The position numbers and the translations under genes were made by a program. A DNA stretch of 60,689 nucleotides from Sulfurimonas sp. GTDB lineage: Bacteria; Campylobacterota; Campylobacteria; Campylobacterales; Sulfurimonadaceae. Positions within the stretch are counted from its first letter, which is position 1; each line of letters opens with the position of its first letter. The notes under the pieces are model-generated. The model saw only the letters and a list, made by a program, of their open reading frames with translations, made no database searches and was not told where the DNA came from. The stretch lies in assembly GCA_030247515.1 (NCBI GenBank), contig JAOTSA010000002.1, positions 1-60,689 of the forward strand. Direction: 5' to 3'. Positions 41,928 to 53,300 of the stretch are shown here, piece by piece.

Positions 41928-42484
41928 GTACACTTTTTAATGTCTGGCACTATTTAGCATTTTTCATTGGGTTTTTTCTATTTGCAGGCGGTGTTTTTTT
42001 AGCTCTAAAACAAGAGAAGAGAAGTATGATGCTCTCTATACTCTTTTCTATAACACTCATAACCATTGTTATGTCGGGAATGACTGTGGCAATAATAGAC
42101 AAATACACCAAAGAAGCAAAACTTTATAAACTTGAAAACAAAAGAAATTTAAGCACTGAGCAGATTAGTTTTAGTGGCGTAGTTAAGAATGAGGGAGATT
42201 ATGAGATAGGGGAGGTTACGTTTGAGATAAAACTTGTCAACCAAGGTCTCTCCTCTGAAAACATGAAAGCAGGTACATTTTATAGTCCGACGGGTATTAT
42301 GAGTTTTTTTGGTTTTACGTCAGATGGCAGCTCTAAAAAAGAGAATAGACCGCAACAAGTTACTCATGAGTTTGTCGTAGCAAAAAATCTCAAACCAGGG
42401 CAATCAGAAGAGCTCAGAGTCTATTTTGACTATCCTCCCTACTTCAAGAGTGTTTCACACTTTGCGAAAGTTTATGCACACTAA
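41924..42484 (+). CDS. DUF2393-like membrane protein (second of two)
   Basis: 186 residues with the same layout as its neighbour: two N-terminal helices (about 8-27 and 36-57) and an exposed beta domain (FSGVVKNEGDYEIGEVTFEIKLVNQGL...LKPGQSEELRVYFDYPP). The two proteins probably form a complex. As I recall, C. jejuni keeps a similar tandem next to ilvE and the SPFH gene, which would hint at a shared envelope role. Convergent with the radical-SAM gene, overlapping it by four bases. Confidence 0.65.
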   Translation: MSTLFNVWHYLAFFIGFFLFAGGVFLALKQEKRSMMLSILFSITLITIVMSGMTVAIIDKYTKEAKLYKLENKRNLSTEQISFSGVVKNEGDYEIGEVTFEIKLVNQGLSSENMKAGTFYSPTGIMSFFGFTSDGSSKKENRPQQVTHEFVVAKNLKPGQSEELRVYFDYPPYFKSVSHFAKVYAH

Positions 42485-43440
42485 TACTTAAGCCCCAAAG
42501 GCTTAAGAACTGCATTTATCTCTTTTATCTGGCTATTTTTATCTCTACACCACTCGGGAGCTAAAAGAGAGTTGTCGTTGATGCCAGCAGTTACTCTTTG
42601 CACGCTCACACGCTCTGGCTTCATAGTTATTGCTTTTGCAAGTGTGTCAAGATAGAGTTGTTCGCTGATGGGAGTAAATTCGCCCTTTGTAAAATCATTT
42701 GCCAGAGCAGTCTTTTTTACAACATAAAGAGGATGGTACTTAACAGAATCAATCCCCCATGCATAAGCCTCTTTTGCCGTATGAAGCATCATTTCTTGTG
42801 TCTCGTCTGGAAGACCAAAGATAAGATGTCCACAGACATTTAAACCCCTATCTTTCGCCTTTGTTACCCACTCTTTTACATTGGCGCTGTCATGCCCACG
42901 ATTTATCTTGAAAAGTGTTGCGTCATAGACAGACTGGATGCCAAACTCTATCCATATCTCTTTTGTTTTGCCGAGTTCTGCTAGGTATTGCAAAGTCTGC
43001 TCTGTAATGCTATCGGAACGTGTGCCGATGCTAAGCCCGACCACATCATCAAATGAGAGAGCTTTTTCATAGAGAGCTTTTAGTGTTTCAAGTGGAGCGT
43101 AAGTGTTGGTAAATGACTGGAAGTAAACCAAAAATTTTTCTGCCCCATACTCTTGGCGCTGTCTTTTGCTGATGGCTTGAAACTGCATCTCAAGCTGTAG
43201 GAGCTGTTTTTCAAGATTTGGGTTGATTTTTGAGTTGAGGTTGAGGTGAAATCCTTTTAGCTCTTGCACTTGATTTGTACTTGCGCTAAAGGAGTCGTTT
43301 TCGCAAAATGTGCATCCGCCCTTTGCTACCGTGCCATCTATGTTTGGGCAGGTAAAACCAGAGATGTTGATGCCAACTTTGTAAACTTTGCAACCAAACT
43401 TATCTCTAAGATAGCTACCAAAAGTAAAAATTTGTTTCAT
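42481..43440 (-). CDS. Radical-SAM protein, YhcC/TIGR01212-like
   Basis: 319 residues from the ATG at 43440, which shares one base with the purF stop. The cluster motif is extended: CPNIDGTVAKGGCTFC, the spacing typical of the YhcC/Elp3-like group. LSIGTRSDSI, WIEFGIQSVYDATLFKINRGHDSANV and HLIFGLPDETQEMMLHT are core radical-SAM strands. The substrate of this family is not established; RNA modification has been considered. A longer start at 43467 inside purF is not supported. Confidence 0.85.
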   Translation of the reverse strand: MKQIFTFGSYLRDKFGCKVYKVGINISGFTCPNIDGTVAKGGCTFCENDSFSASTNQVQELKGFHLNLNSKINPNLEKQLLQLEMQFQAISKRQRQEYGAEKFLVYFQSFTNTYAPLETLKALYEKALSFDDVVGLSIGTRSDSITEQTLQYLAELGKTKEIWIEFGIQSVYDATLFKINRGHDSANVKEWVTKAKDRGLNVCGHLIFGLPDETQEMMLHTAKEAYAWGIDSVKYHPLYVVKKTALANDFTKGEFTPISEQLYLDTLAKAITMKPERVSVQRVTAGINDNSLLAPEWCRDKNSQIKEINAVLKPLGLKY

Positions 43441-44795
43441 TAAACTATGTATTTTCCTGTAAAACAAGCAGTACAGTAGTTCTCTTGGGTTGCATTTACG
43501 CTTCTAAGAAGTGATGCCTCATCAAGATACGCAAGCGAATCTGCCTCAATAAACCTACAGATATCATCTTGGCTCATGTTTGCCGCAATGAGTTTGTCTT
43601 TGTTTGGTGTATCTACACCATAAAAACATGGGTCGGTTGTTGGCGGAGAAGAGACCCTCATATGTACTTCACTTGCTCCTGCTTCTTTGAGCATTCTGAC
43701 GATTCTCTTAGATGTTGTACCACGAACGATAGAATCATCCACAACGATAACTCTTTTGCCTTTGATAACATCTATCATCGGAGAGAGTTTCATCTTTACT
43801 TTTAAGTCTCGCATCTCTTGTGTTGGTTCGATGAAAGTACGTCCGATGTAGTGGTTGCGCATAATTCCCATCTCATAAGGGATACCGCTCTCTTGCGAAT
43901 AACCTATTGCCGCAGGAACACCACCATCTGGCACAGGGATAACGATGTCCGCTTCAACAGGCTTGATATGTGCAAGTTCCTTTCCCATCTGTTTTCTTGT
44001 CTGATAAACGCTTTGTCCAAAAACTTTTGAGTCGGGACGTGCAAAATAGACATACTCAAAAATACAGTGTTTTGGAGTTGGTTCAAAAACTTGGATACTC
44101 TCAGGCTCTTTTTCTTCATCAAAAATAAGAAGTTCCCCAGGTCTGACATCTCTTATAAACTCTGCTCCAACAAGGTCAAATGCACATGTTTCACTTGCAA
44201 CAATGTAGCCTCCGCTTGGAAGTTTGCCAAGACTAAGCGGGCGAAAACCATGACGGTCACGCATAGCAAACATCTTTGTTCTGCTCAAAAATACGAGTGA
44301 GAAAGCACCCTCAATTTTGCCAACCGCATCAATGATTCTGTCGAGAAGTTTTCTTTTTTCACTTTTTGCTATTAGATGGATAAGGTTTTCTGTATCCATA
44401 AAAGTTTGAAAAATTGCACCTTTATCGATGAGTTTATTTCTAATCTCTTCTGCATTTGTAAGGTTTCCGTTGTGAACGATTGCCATTTCGCCTAAGTCAT
44501 ATCTTGCAAAAACAGGCTGTGCATCGAGGATAGAGTCGTCCCCAGCAGTAGAGTAGCGAGTATGCCCGATGGCACTTGAGCCTCTTAGTGTTTCTAGTTT
44601 TTTCTCATCAAAAACACGCATAACCAAACCACGTTTTTTGATAGTTTGAAGTTTTGTTCCGTTTGAAGAGCTTATGCCTGCTGCTTCTTGACCACGATGC
44701 TGAAGCGCATGCAGTGAAAAATAAGCTAGTTTAGAAGCCTCTTTATTACCATAGATTCCTACAACCGCACATTTTTCATTTACATCTTCTAGCAC
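43440..44795 (-). CDS. purF: Amidophosphoribosyltransferase PurF
   Basis: First committed step of purine synthesis: PRPP + glutamine. 451 residues starting at GTG (44795) with AAGGAG six bases upstream; longer in-frame starts lack one. The N-terminal nucleophile is Cys9 (EKCAVVGIYG), so a short propeptide must be removed. HALQHRGQEAAGI and HNGNLTNAEEIR belong to the glutaminase domain, VIVVDDSIVRGTTSKRIVRML is the PRPP-binding loop. Cys residues near the C-terminus (PCFYGVD, NYCTACF) could hold a 4Fe-4S cluster, as in Bacillus PurF. Confidence 0.95.
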   Translation of the reverse strand: MLEDVNEKCAVVGIYGNKEASKLAYFSLHALQHRGQEAAGISSSNGTKLQTIKKRGLVMRVFDEKKLETLRGSSAIGHTRYSTAGDDSILDAQPVFARYDLGEMAIVHNGNLTNAEEIRNKLIDKGAIFQTFMDTENLIHLIAKSEKRKLLDRIIDAVGKIEGAFSLVFLSRTKMFAMRDRHGFRPLSLGKLPSGGYIVASETCAFDLVGAEFIRDVRPGELLIFDEEKEPESIQVFEPTPKHCIFEYVYFARPDSKVFGQSVYQTRKQMGKELAHIKPVEADIVIPVPDGGVPAAIGYSQESGIPYEMGIMRNHYIGRTFIEPTQEMRDLKVKMKLSPMIDVIKGKRVIVVDDSIVRGTTSKRIVRMLKEAGASEVHMRVSSPPTTDPCFYGVDTPNKDKLIAANMSQDDICRFIEADSLAYLDEASLLRSVNATQENYCTACFTGKYIV

Positions 44796-44866
44796 TTTTT
44801 TCTCCTTGAGAATAATTAATGGAATTATACTCAAACCAAATTAAAATTTGACTTTGACAAGAACCT

Positions 44867-45634
44867 TTAAATAGCTAAACAATCGCCGATTGAGTATAAA
44901 CCAGCCTCTTTGTCAACAAGCCATGAAGCCGCTCTGATAGCACCCTTGCTAAATGTACTTCTTGAAGTTGCAGTGTGGTTAAGCTCTACAAACTCGCCAT
45001 CATTGTAAAAACCTACAGTGTGACGACCGACGATATCGCCGCCACGGAGTGCCATAACGGCAATCTCATTCTCGCTTCTTTCGCCAATGTTGCCATCACG
45101 TCCGCTGATGCGTACTTTGTCAAGAGCCAACCCTCGCCCAGCGGCAGCTGATTCGCCAAGAGTGAGTGCGGTGCCGCTTGGAGCATCTTTTTTGTGGCGA
45201 TGGTGCATCTCAACTATCTCAATGTCAAATCCTTTGAGTGCCGCTGCGGCTTGATGGACAAGTTTGTTAAGAAGTGCTACACCTAAGGACATGTTTGTAG
45301 CGTAGAGAATCGGCATATTTTCACTTGCCTGTTTTAAGAGGTTGAGCTGATGTGCATTTAGACCCGTTGTGCCAATGACGAGAGGTTTTGGAATCTCAAG
45401 AACTGCTTCAAGCATGACCTCTGTTGCTTCAGGAAGTGAAAAATCAATGACAATATCACACGCATGAAGAAACGATTTTATATCCGTGGTAACCAAAACA
45501 GAAGGGTCGATAGAAAAATCAAGACTATTTCTCACATAAACTGTACTGAGACTTATATCTTCTGTCGCTTTAAGGTCATCCAAAAGAAGCTTGCCAACTC
45601 TGCCATTTGCCCCAAAAACACCAACTTTTACCAT
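44867..45634 (-). CDS. dapB: 4-hydroxy-tetrahydrodipicolinate reductase DapB
   Basis: 255 residues, lysine/meso-diaminopimelate pathway. VKVGVFGANGRVGKLLL binds NAD(P)H. VIGTTGLN, EMHHRHKKDAPSGTALTLGE (catalytic His-His and Lys) and the FVELNHTATSRSTFSKGA C-terminal motif are diagnostic. The ATG at 45634 is preferred over the one at 45640, because AAAGGA sits right against the latter. Confidence 0.95.
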   Translation of the reverse strand: MVKVGVFGANGRVGKLLLDDLKATEDISLSTVYVRNSLDFSIDPSVLVTTDIKSFLHACDIVIDFSLPEATEVMLEAVLEIPKPLVIGTTGLNAHQLNLLKQASENMPILYATNMSLGVALLNKLVHQAAAALKGFDIEIVEMHHRHKKDAPSGTALTLGESAAAGRGLALDKVRISGRDGNIGERSENEIAVMALRGGDIVGRHTVGFYNDGEFVELNHTATSRSTFSKGAIRAASWLVDKEAGLYSIGDCLAI

Positions 45635-45645
45635 ACTCATTCCTT

Positions 45646-46590
45646 TTAATGATTTAAGAGTTCATCAACATATGTGATAGCTTGAAGTGCAGCAACTGCA
45701 CCATCTCCTGCCGCACAAACAACCTGTTTTGGAGCAGCGATGCGCATGTCTCCTGCCGCAAAAAGACCTTTTAGTGATGTTTTCATGCTGATATCAACAA
45801 CAACCTCTCCGTTTTTGTTCATCTCGCACAAAAAGCTTCCATCCTCTTGGATGAGTGTCTGGTTGTTTATATCGTTTCCGACAAATGTAAATACCCCAGG
45901 GACTTTGATATCACGAACCTCTCCATCGCTATTTTCTATGAGGATGCCTGTAACGCCCATATTGTCGCCATAAACCTCTTTTGGTTTAGAGTTCAGGATA
46001 ATCTCAATATTTTGTGTTTTTTTGACTCTCTCGACTGTGTTTGGAGCAGAACGGAAAGTGTCACGTCTGTGGATGAGATAGACTTTTGAGCAGAGTTTTG
46101 CAAGGTAGAGTGCCTCTTCAAGTGCAGTGTCTCCGCCGCCGACAACCGCAACTTCTTTTCCTCTATAGAAAAATCCGTCACAAGTAGCACATGTACTTAC
46201 ACCTCTTCCAAAAAGCTCATCCTCGCCCGCAAAACCTGCACGTCTTGGAGATGAACCTGTACAAACGATAACACTGTATGCCTCGCTTACTGTACCGTCC
46301 TCTTTATGAATTTTGAATATATCGCCCTCTTTGCTTATGCGTGTTACGGTAATCATGTCATGTTTTAGCCCAAACTTTTGGCACTGTGCGGGCCACGGTA
46401 TCATCAAATCCATACCACTTATCTCGCCTGTTACTCCAGGGTAGTTCTCTATTTCCGAACTTTGTGTTATCTGCCCACCTGGCATACCTTTTTCAAACAT
46501 AACGACATTGCCAAGCCCGCCACGTGTCGCATAAAGTCCAGCGGTAAGTCCAGCAGGTCCGCCGCCGATAATTGCGCAATCTAAAATCAT
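45646..46590 (-). CDS. trxB: Thioredoxin reductase
   Basis: 314 residues, [28 protein letters not shown] (FAD), redox site [30 protein letters not shown] (NADPH) and GLFAAGDMR. It recycles thioredoxin in the cytosol. It stands 12 bases before dapB on the same strand. In C. jejuni, as I recall, trxB and trxA are adjacent; here trxA is 7.8 kb upstream, beyond the giant gene. Confidence 0.95.
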   Translation of the reverse strand: MILDCAIIGGGPAGLTAGLYATRGGLGNVVMFEKGMPGGQITQSSEIENYPGVTGEISGMDLMIPWPAQCQKFGLKHDMITVTRISKEGDIFKIHKEDGTVSEAYSVIVCTGSSPRRAGFAGEDELFGRGVSTCATCDGFFYRGKEVAVVGGGDTALEEALYLAKLCSKVYLIHRRDTFRSAPNTVERVKKTQNIEIILNSKPKEVYGDNMGVTGILIENSDGEVRDIKVPGVFTFVGNDINNQTLIQEDGSFLCEMNKNGEVVVDISMKTSLKGLFAAGDMRIAAPKQVVCAAGDGAVAALQAITYVDELLNH

Positions 46591-46601
46591 AAATATTCCT
46601 C

Positions 46602-47108
46602 TTACAAATCTTTTATTATGGTTGATAATTCACTCAAATTATCAAGTTTGCGTATCATACTATCTTGTTTATAAATCTGCTCTTTCGTTTTTTTGATAAG
46701 GAAAATAGATGGGGATTCATAGATATTGAAGCGTTGGATAAAGCCGAGTGATGTTTTTGTTCCAGATCTTAAAAAAGTAGTGTTTTGTGTGTTTTCAAAC
46801 GCTTGGTTGTAGTAATCGATAGCTAGAATTTTATAGTTCAGTCTTGTTTGTGCAAGAAGTTTTGGAGCTTCTCTATCTTTAGAGGAGTAAAAAATAATGA
46901 TGTAATTCTCTTCGTTTGGCGTAAAAATATCTTTTTGTTCGTAAAAAACAAACTCTTTAAAATCTATAAATTTATACTCTGAAAATTTGTAGTTGAAGTA
47001 AGCAAATGCAGCAGCAATCATCGCCGCACCAAAGAAAGAGGCTAGAAGAGTGGAGAGGGAAAGAAAAGATTTGCCTCTTTTGCTAATGATATTGCTGTGT
47101 GTCTCCAT
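46602..47108 (-). CDS. Membrane-anchored thioredoxin-like protein without CXXC
   Basis: 168 residues from the ATG at 47108 (AAAGGGG upstream). One N-terminal helix (about 16-37, [23 protein letters not shown]) anchors a periplasmic domain with beta strands and helices in thioredoxin order: [35 protein letters not shown], then [14 protein letters not shown], where the Ser-Pro-Ser could be the cis-Pro loop. No CXXC follows the first strand (SSKDRE instead), so it would not be redox active. The family call is tentative; adjacency to trxB may be chance. Confidence 0.5.
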   Translation of the reverse strand: METHSNIISKRGKSFLSLSTLLASFFGAAMIAAAFAYFNYKFSEYKFIDFKEFVFYEQKDIFTPNEENYIIIFYSSKDREAPKLLAQTRLNYKILAIDYYNQAFENTQNTTFLRSGTKTSLGFIQRFNIYESPSIFLIKKTKEQIYKQDSMIRKLDNLSELSTIIKDL

Positions 47109-47355
47109 AAAACCCCTTTTAAATAAAAAAATATCAATATACTCTCTTGTAACCATTACGAGAGGTTGTCTATAATTGCAGCATCTTTTTTATGCACAAA
47201 TTGTAGTATATGCTAAGTAAATATAAATTTAGATTTTTTAATAGAACTTGCCAGTAAGTACCAATCATCGCAGTATTTGCGCTTCTTTGATAAATTTTAT
47301 AAGCTTTTAAAATTTTGTATGTCAATATGTTTTATTTTATTGTCAGGAAAACAAT
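47109..47355. other. Intergenic region before the giant gene
   Basis: AT-rich divergent spacer. AGGA at 47345-47348 is the ribosome-binding site for the giant gene. No convincing promoter hexamers, repeats or RNA were recognised; it does not contain either palindromic repeat family. Confidence 0.5.
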
Positions 47356-50300
47356 ATGCTTACTTCTCCTATCTCCCTTGTTAATAAAAACATCAGCGAC
47401 TATCAGAGTATTGTCAGCATCCTTGCATTTAGTGAAACATACTCTCCTGTAGATACGCAAAACGATTGGGTATTGTTGGAAAATACACAACCTGGATTTA
47501 TATTGAGTAATGGATTTCTATCCCCTTTGATAGATACATTTGAAAATGTAAATTTACCCAAAAGTATTGCTTTGCAATCGGATGGAAAAATTATTTATTT
47601 AGCTACGGTAATGCAGGGTAGTGGGGATAAAAGTTTTGTTTTAGCAAGATATATGAATGATGGAAGAGCTGATACGTCGTTTGGAATAGGGGGAAAACTT
47701 ATCGTCAATATGACATTGCGAGATGATATCGCCTCTGATGTGCTGATACAGCCTGATGGCAAAATTCTTCTTTTAGGACACAGTCAAAACAGCTCTTTTA
47801 CCGATGATATATCCATTGTGCGATACAACAGTGATGGTTTATTGGATACTACATTTGGAGTAGATGGCTATGTTGTTTCAATGATAGGAGAGCTTGGATT
47901 GTATGCAGGTAGTTACTCATTTGCAATCCAAAATGATGGGAAGATAGTTGTTGCGACAGCAAGCTTTACAGATAGTTATATCTATAACACAACGATTGTC
48001 CGTTATTTGGCTAATGGTGGTGTTGATGTAACATTTGGGGAAAATGGTGCAGTTGTTATTCCTGTAGGAGAAGCGGATAATACAGTATATGATATTAAAA
48101 TAGGTGACAGTGGAAAGATTTTTTTAGCGGGCAGTGCATCTGTTGCTGATATGGATACAAATATTATTTGTTTAAATAGCGATGGAACTTTGGATACCCA
48201 GTTTGGCGAAAACAGTACGGGTGTTGTTGTTTATAATATGTATGTTGATGATGTTGCACGTACCTTGTATTTGCAAGAAGATGGTTTTTTGGTTGGAGGG
48301 TCTGGAACGAATGCTTTTATCCTTTCAAGGTATCTTAGCAATGGTATTCTTGATGGGTCGTTTGGTAGAGATGGAGGTTTTACCACCATCTCCTTTGGTG
48401 AAGAAATAATAAGAAGTTTTGCAACAAGTATAATTGTGCAAAATGATGGGAAAATTATACTTTCTGGCTATATTTCAACTGGTGAAAATAGGGATGACAT
48501 TATTCTTGTTAGATATAGTGCTGATGGGACGCCTGATGATAGTTTTGGTACAGAGGGAAAGCTTGTATTATTAGAAGATTTTCAAGGTTCAAAAAGTTTT
48601 GAAACTGTATTGCAAGACGATGGAAAAATATTGCTTGTTGGAGAAGTGACATCAAGCTTGGATAGGACAAAACCGATTATAATCCGCATTAACAACGATG
48701 GTTCGATTGATAATAGTTTTGGAAATTTTACCGAACTTCACACATCTGTTAATTTTATAGAAGGTCAAGAGCCTGTTCTTATGGCTCAAAATATTATTCC
48801 TTATGATGCAGAATTGGCTTTAAGTGGAAATTATGAAGGTGCAAGACTGACATTGGTGCGAGATGGGGGAGCAAGTGATGAAGACCTGTTTTCTGGTATA
48901 AACATTACACCTCACTCTTTGTCTGGAAGTGTTATTGTTGAGGGGGTTATGATTGGAGCTTACACATGGACAAATGGTCTTTTAGAGATAGTTTTTAATC
49001 AAAACAGTACGCAAGCATTGACAACAACAGCTTTTCAATCTATCAGCTACAGTAATTCAAGCTCAACCCCGCCTGTGCAAGTACAGATTAATTGGCTTTT
49101 TAATGATGGAAACAGTGGCGAACAAGGGGATGGCGGAGCGTTAAGCACTGTTGGTACAACGATGGTAAGCATTACAAATGTTGTGTCTCCAGATGAAACA
49201 AATAATGCTCCAACATTTATTGTTGGTACAGGGTTTGTTGACATCAAAAATGAGTTAGACGGCAATGTTTCTTCTGTTGGTGGAATGTATGGCAGCATTG
49301 TTGGTAAGTTTGTGGAACATGATGGAAGAATTATTGTTATTGGGACAAGTGCTTTAGAAGAGAGTGTTTATGTTATGCAATATAACAAGGATGGGAGTTT
49401 AGATACTACATTTGCAACGGGTGGGAAAATTTTTGTTGCTTTTGATGGTTATTCTAGCAACAGGGCTAAAGATATAATCGTTCAAGATGATGGAAAGATT
49501 GTTGTCGTTGCTCAAGCTCAAGATGGAAGAGCAGATTTTGCATTGGTGCGATTGGAACAAGACGGCAGTATTGATCAAGGTTATGGTCAAGATGGATATG
49601 TAATTACCAATTTTGGTGATGACAGTTTTGCATATACCGCATTATTGCAGAGCGATGGAAAGATTGTTGTTGCTGGTCAAGCCAGAGGTCAATCGCATCT
49701 TGAATTTGCATTGGCACGATATACAAAAGATGGCAAATTGGACATTACTTTTGGGGATGATGGTATCCAAATGGATGATATTGGAGGCGAGTATTATAAC
49801 AATATAGATGATATTGCTATTGATACTGATGGAAAGATTTATGTTTTAGGCTATGCGTATAATGCTGGATTAGATGAAGATGTTGCTATTGTCGCACGAT
49901 ACACAAGTACAGGGTGGCTGGACAGTTCTTTCTCTTTTCCTTCTGGATGGACGTTAGGGGGCGGACTTAAAGCTGGAACAAAACTTATCGTAACGACGGA
50001 TTGGGTTGTGATTACAGGATATGCTGATACCGAAGATGGAAATAAACTTGCTATTGCTCGTTTCGATAAAGAAGATGGAAGTTATGATAGAAATTGGGTA
50101 GTTGAAACACCTCTTGAAGATTCGATAGCACACGATATGATTTTTCAAGCCGATGGCAAATTTATTGTGGTTGGTTCTGCTCAATATCAAGGTTTTATGA
50201 TACGGTATAACTTTGATAGTACAGTAGATACAACTTTTGGGAATAATGGTTCTGTGCTTATAGATGAAAATCTTTTTCAGGTTGTTGTTCAAAATGATGG

Positions 50301-53300
50301 CAGCATCTTGGTTATGGGACTAGATGATGGCGCTCTGCTCTTAGGGCATTATGATGGTAATGGAAAAATTGATATAACTTTTGGGGCGACAGATACATTG
50401 ATAAGACCTTATGTCTACAACTTGGCTGAAGCACCTATTATCCTTAACGATCATGTTGAAATTTTCGATAAAGAGTTGAATCAGCAGGATAATTATCAAG
50501 GGGCTACTCTTACACTTCAACGCCATGGCGGTGCAAACAGTGATGACCTGTTTTCAGGGGCTGGTATCATTGCTGGTGCTACTTATGGCAATATCCAAAT
50601 CAATGCAAAGCAACTTGGAGTTTACACTTATGGTTCTGGTACGCTTGAAATTGTTTTTGACAAAGCGATAACACGGGCAGAGGTCGATGAAGTAATGCAA
50701 TCAATTGCATATAGCAATAACAACCTTGCATCGTTGCCTACAATAGAACTAGATTGGATATTTGGTGATGGAAACAATGGTACTCAAGGAGAAGGAGTCG
50801 GTCAAGTTTTAGGAACGATGCCTTTGTCGCTAAATCATGTGCCTCTTTCGCAAGATTCAAATGTAACCCTCGTAAGAGATAAAAGCTATGTATTTAATGT
50901 TAATGATTTTGTTTTTAATGACCATGACCAAAACGACTCGTTATCGGAGGTCGTGATTGTGTCTCTACCTATGCAAGGTACTCTGTTTTTGCAAGGTTAT
51001 ATGGTTGGTGTCGGAGAAAAAATCAGTGCGTTTGATATTGCAGCAGGTAAATTAATCTATATTCCTATTACGGCTGATGACCAAAATATTTTTGGTTCTT
51101 TTTCTTATAAAGTAGGTGATGGATGGTCTTATTCACAAGCACATACGTTGACGCTTAATGCCATGAACAATACTCCTGTTGTGACGATGGATGGTGCTAC
51201 AAGATTGGATGTTTGGACATCTAATAATAATTACCATGTATGGAATGATGTGGCAATTACAGCAGATGGAAAAGTGATTGCTCTTGGAAATGATATCAAT
51301 GATTTTATATTGGGACGCTATTTAGGTAATGATTTATTGGATGCCTCTTTTGGAACAGATAATTCGCTTGGAAGTGGCGGCATGATAAAAACTGATATCA
51401 ACGGAGAAACGGACAGCACTCATGCTTTAGTAATTCAGTCTGATGGAAAAATTATAGCAGCTGGGCAATCGGATAACTCTTTTGCACTGGTGCGTTATAA
51501 CGCTGATGGTACATTGGACACCTCTTTTGGTACGGATGCTAAAGTTATTACACTGTTTGATGGTATCGACGACTGCATTCACGACATAGTTTTACAAACT
51601 AACGGTAAAATAGTTGTTGCTGGCAGAATGTATGATGATACTTTAAAAGAATATCATATCACATTGGCTCGCTATAACAGCGATGGTAGTTTGGATATGA
51701 CTTTTAGTGGCGATGGCAAGATAGTGGATGATTTTTTTGATTTGAACGAGTATGCCAATACACTTGGAATACAGTCGGATGGAAAGATTGTTGTTGGAGG
51801 AAGAAATGCAGACGGTTTTACCATTGTTCGATACAACAGCAATGGGACGCTAGATACCTCTTTTGGCGCAAACGGCATAACAACAACTGATATGGATTCT
51901 AATGGTATAAAAGAACTGGCTATTGACGCACAAAATAATATTTTAGCCGTAGGTGCGAGAGGAGATGATTTTGCAGTCGTACGCTATACCAGCAATGGGA
52001 CGCTAGATACCTCTTTTGGCACAAACGGTATGGTAATATTGGATGGTTATAGTGATGCACTGTGGAATAGTATAGGAGTTCAAAGTGACGGTAAAATCAT
52101 CGTAGTTGGAAATTGTTATAATAGTGAATTATATTCAAGCTCATCGATGATTATTGTTGCAAGATATACGATTGACGGAACGTTAGATACTTCATTTGGA
52201 ACTAATGGAATCGTTGAATTGGACGGCACAGCCAATAGTTTAACTATCCATGAGGACAATATTATTATTGCTGGGTCTTATCTTGTAGATGGGAGCGGAG
52301 GTTTTGGCAATCCTTATGGAACTCCAGATGAAACACGCATGCTTCTGTCATATCTTGACAAAAATGGATACAAAACATCTCTTAATAAACTCGTTGATGA
52401 AAACACTGCTATTAGATTAATTGATGATTCATTTGTAATTAGCGATGTTGAGTTGGATGCCATAGGAACTTATGATGGTGCGACACTGACAATTGCAAGA
52501 AGCACTGGCGCAAACAGTGATGACCTTTTCTTAGGAATGGGCATAGTGTCTGGACAACCAAGCGGAAGTGTGGTTGTAAATAATGTAACTATAGGAACGT
52601 ATCAATACAATAATGGTCTCTTAAAGATGATATTCAATGAAAATTCTAGTAAAGATAATGTCTCAACTTTTTTTGGTTCATTGAGCTATAAAAATGCAAG
52701 CGATGCACCATTGTCAAAAATAGAAATTGATTGGATATTTGGTGATGGCAATAGAGGAGAACAAGGCATTGGCGGTTCAAAAACAGTCTCTGGAAATACG
52801 ATTTTTTACATCAGTTCAATCAATGATGCACCAAAGATAACATCTAGTTTAATTGGTAGTGTAGCAGAGAATGCCGCAATTTCTACAGTTATCTATGATA
52901 CAAATGCAAGCGATGCGGATCTCAATCCAATCATAACATATACACTCAGCGGAACAGATGCTTCTTTGCTTAATATAGATAAAACAACTGGAAAAGTGAC
53001 ACTTAAAAAATCTGCTGATTATGAGACAAAAAGCAGTTATACATTTGATGTTATTGCAAGCGATGGAAGTTTGAACGATAATAAAACAGTTACAGTGAGT
53101 GTTAGAGACAGAAATGATTTTCCAACATCATTAAATAAGACAATAACAATAAATGAAGATAGCAACCATAAAGTGACATTAAGTTCGTTCGCTTTTAAAG
53201 ATCAAGATACAGGAGATATGCTAAGAGCAATAAAAATTACTACTTTACCAACTAAAGGGACATTGACTCTTAATGGTGTGGCAGTTGTACTTGACCAAGA

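Noticed and set aside
47600-52300. Regular DNA repeats suggesting a CRISPR array or tandem repeat locus
   Set aside because: The periodicity is about 150-200 bases, varies at the DNA level, and stays in one open frame as protein delta-60 repeats.
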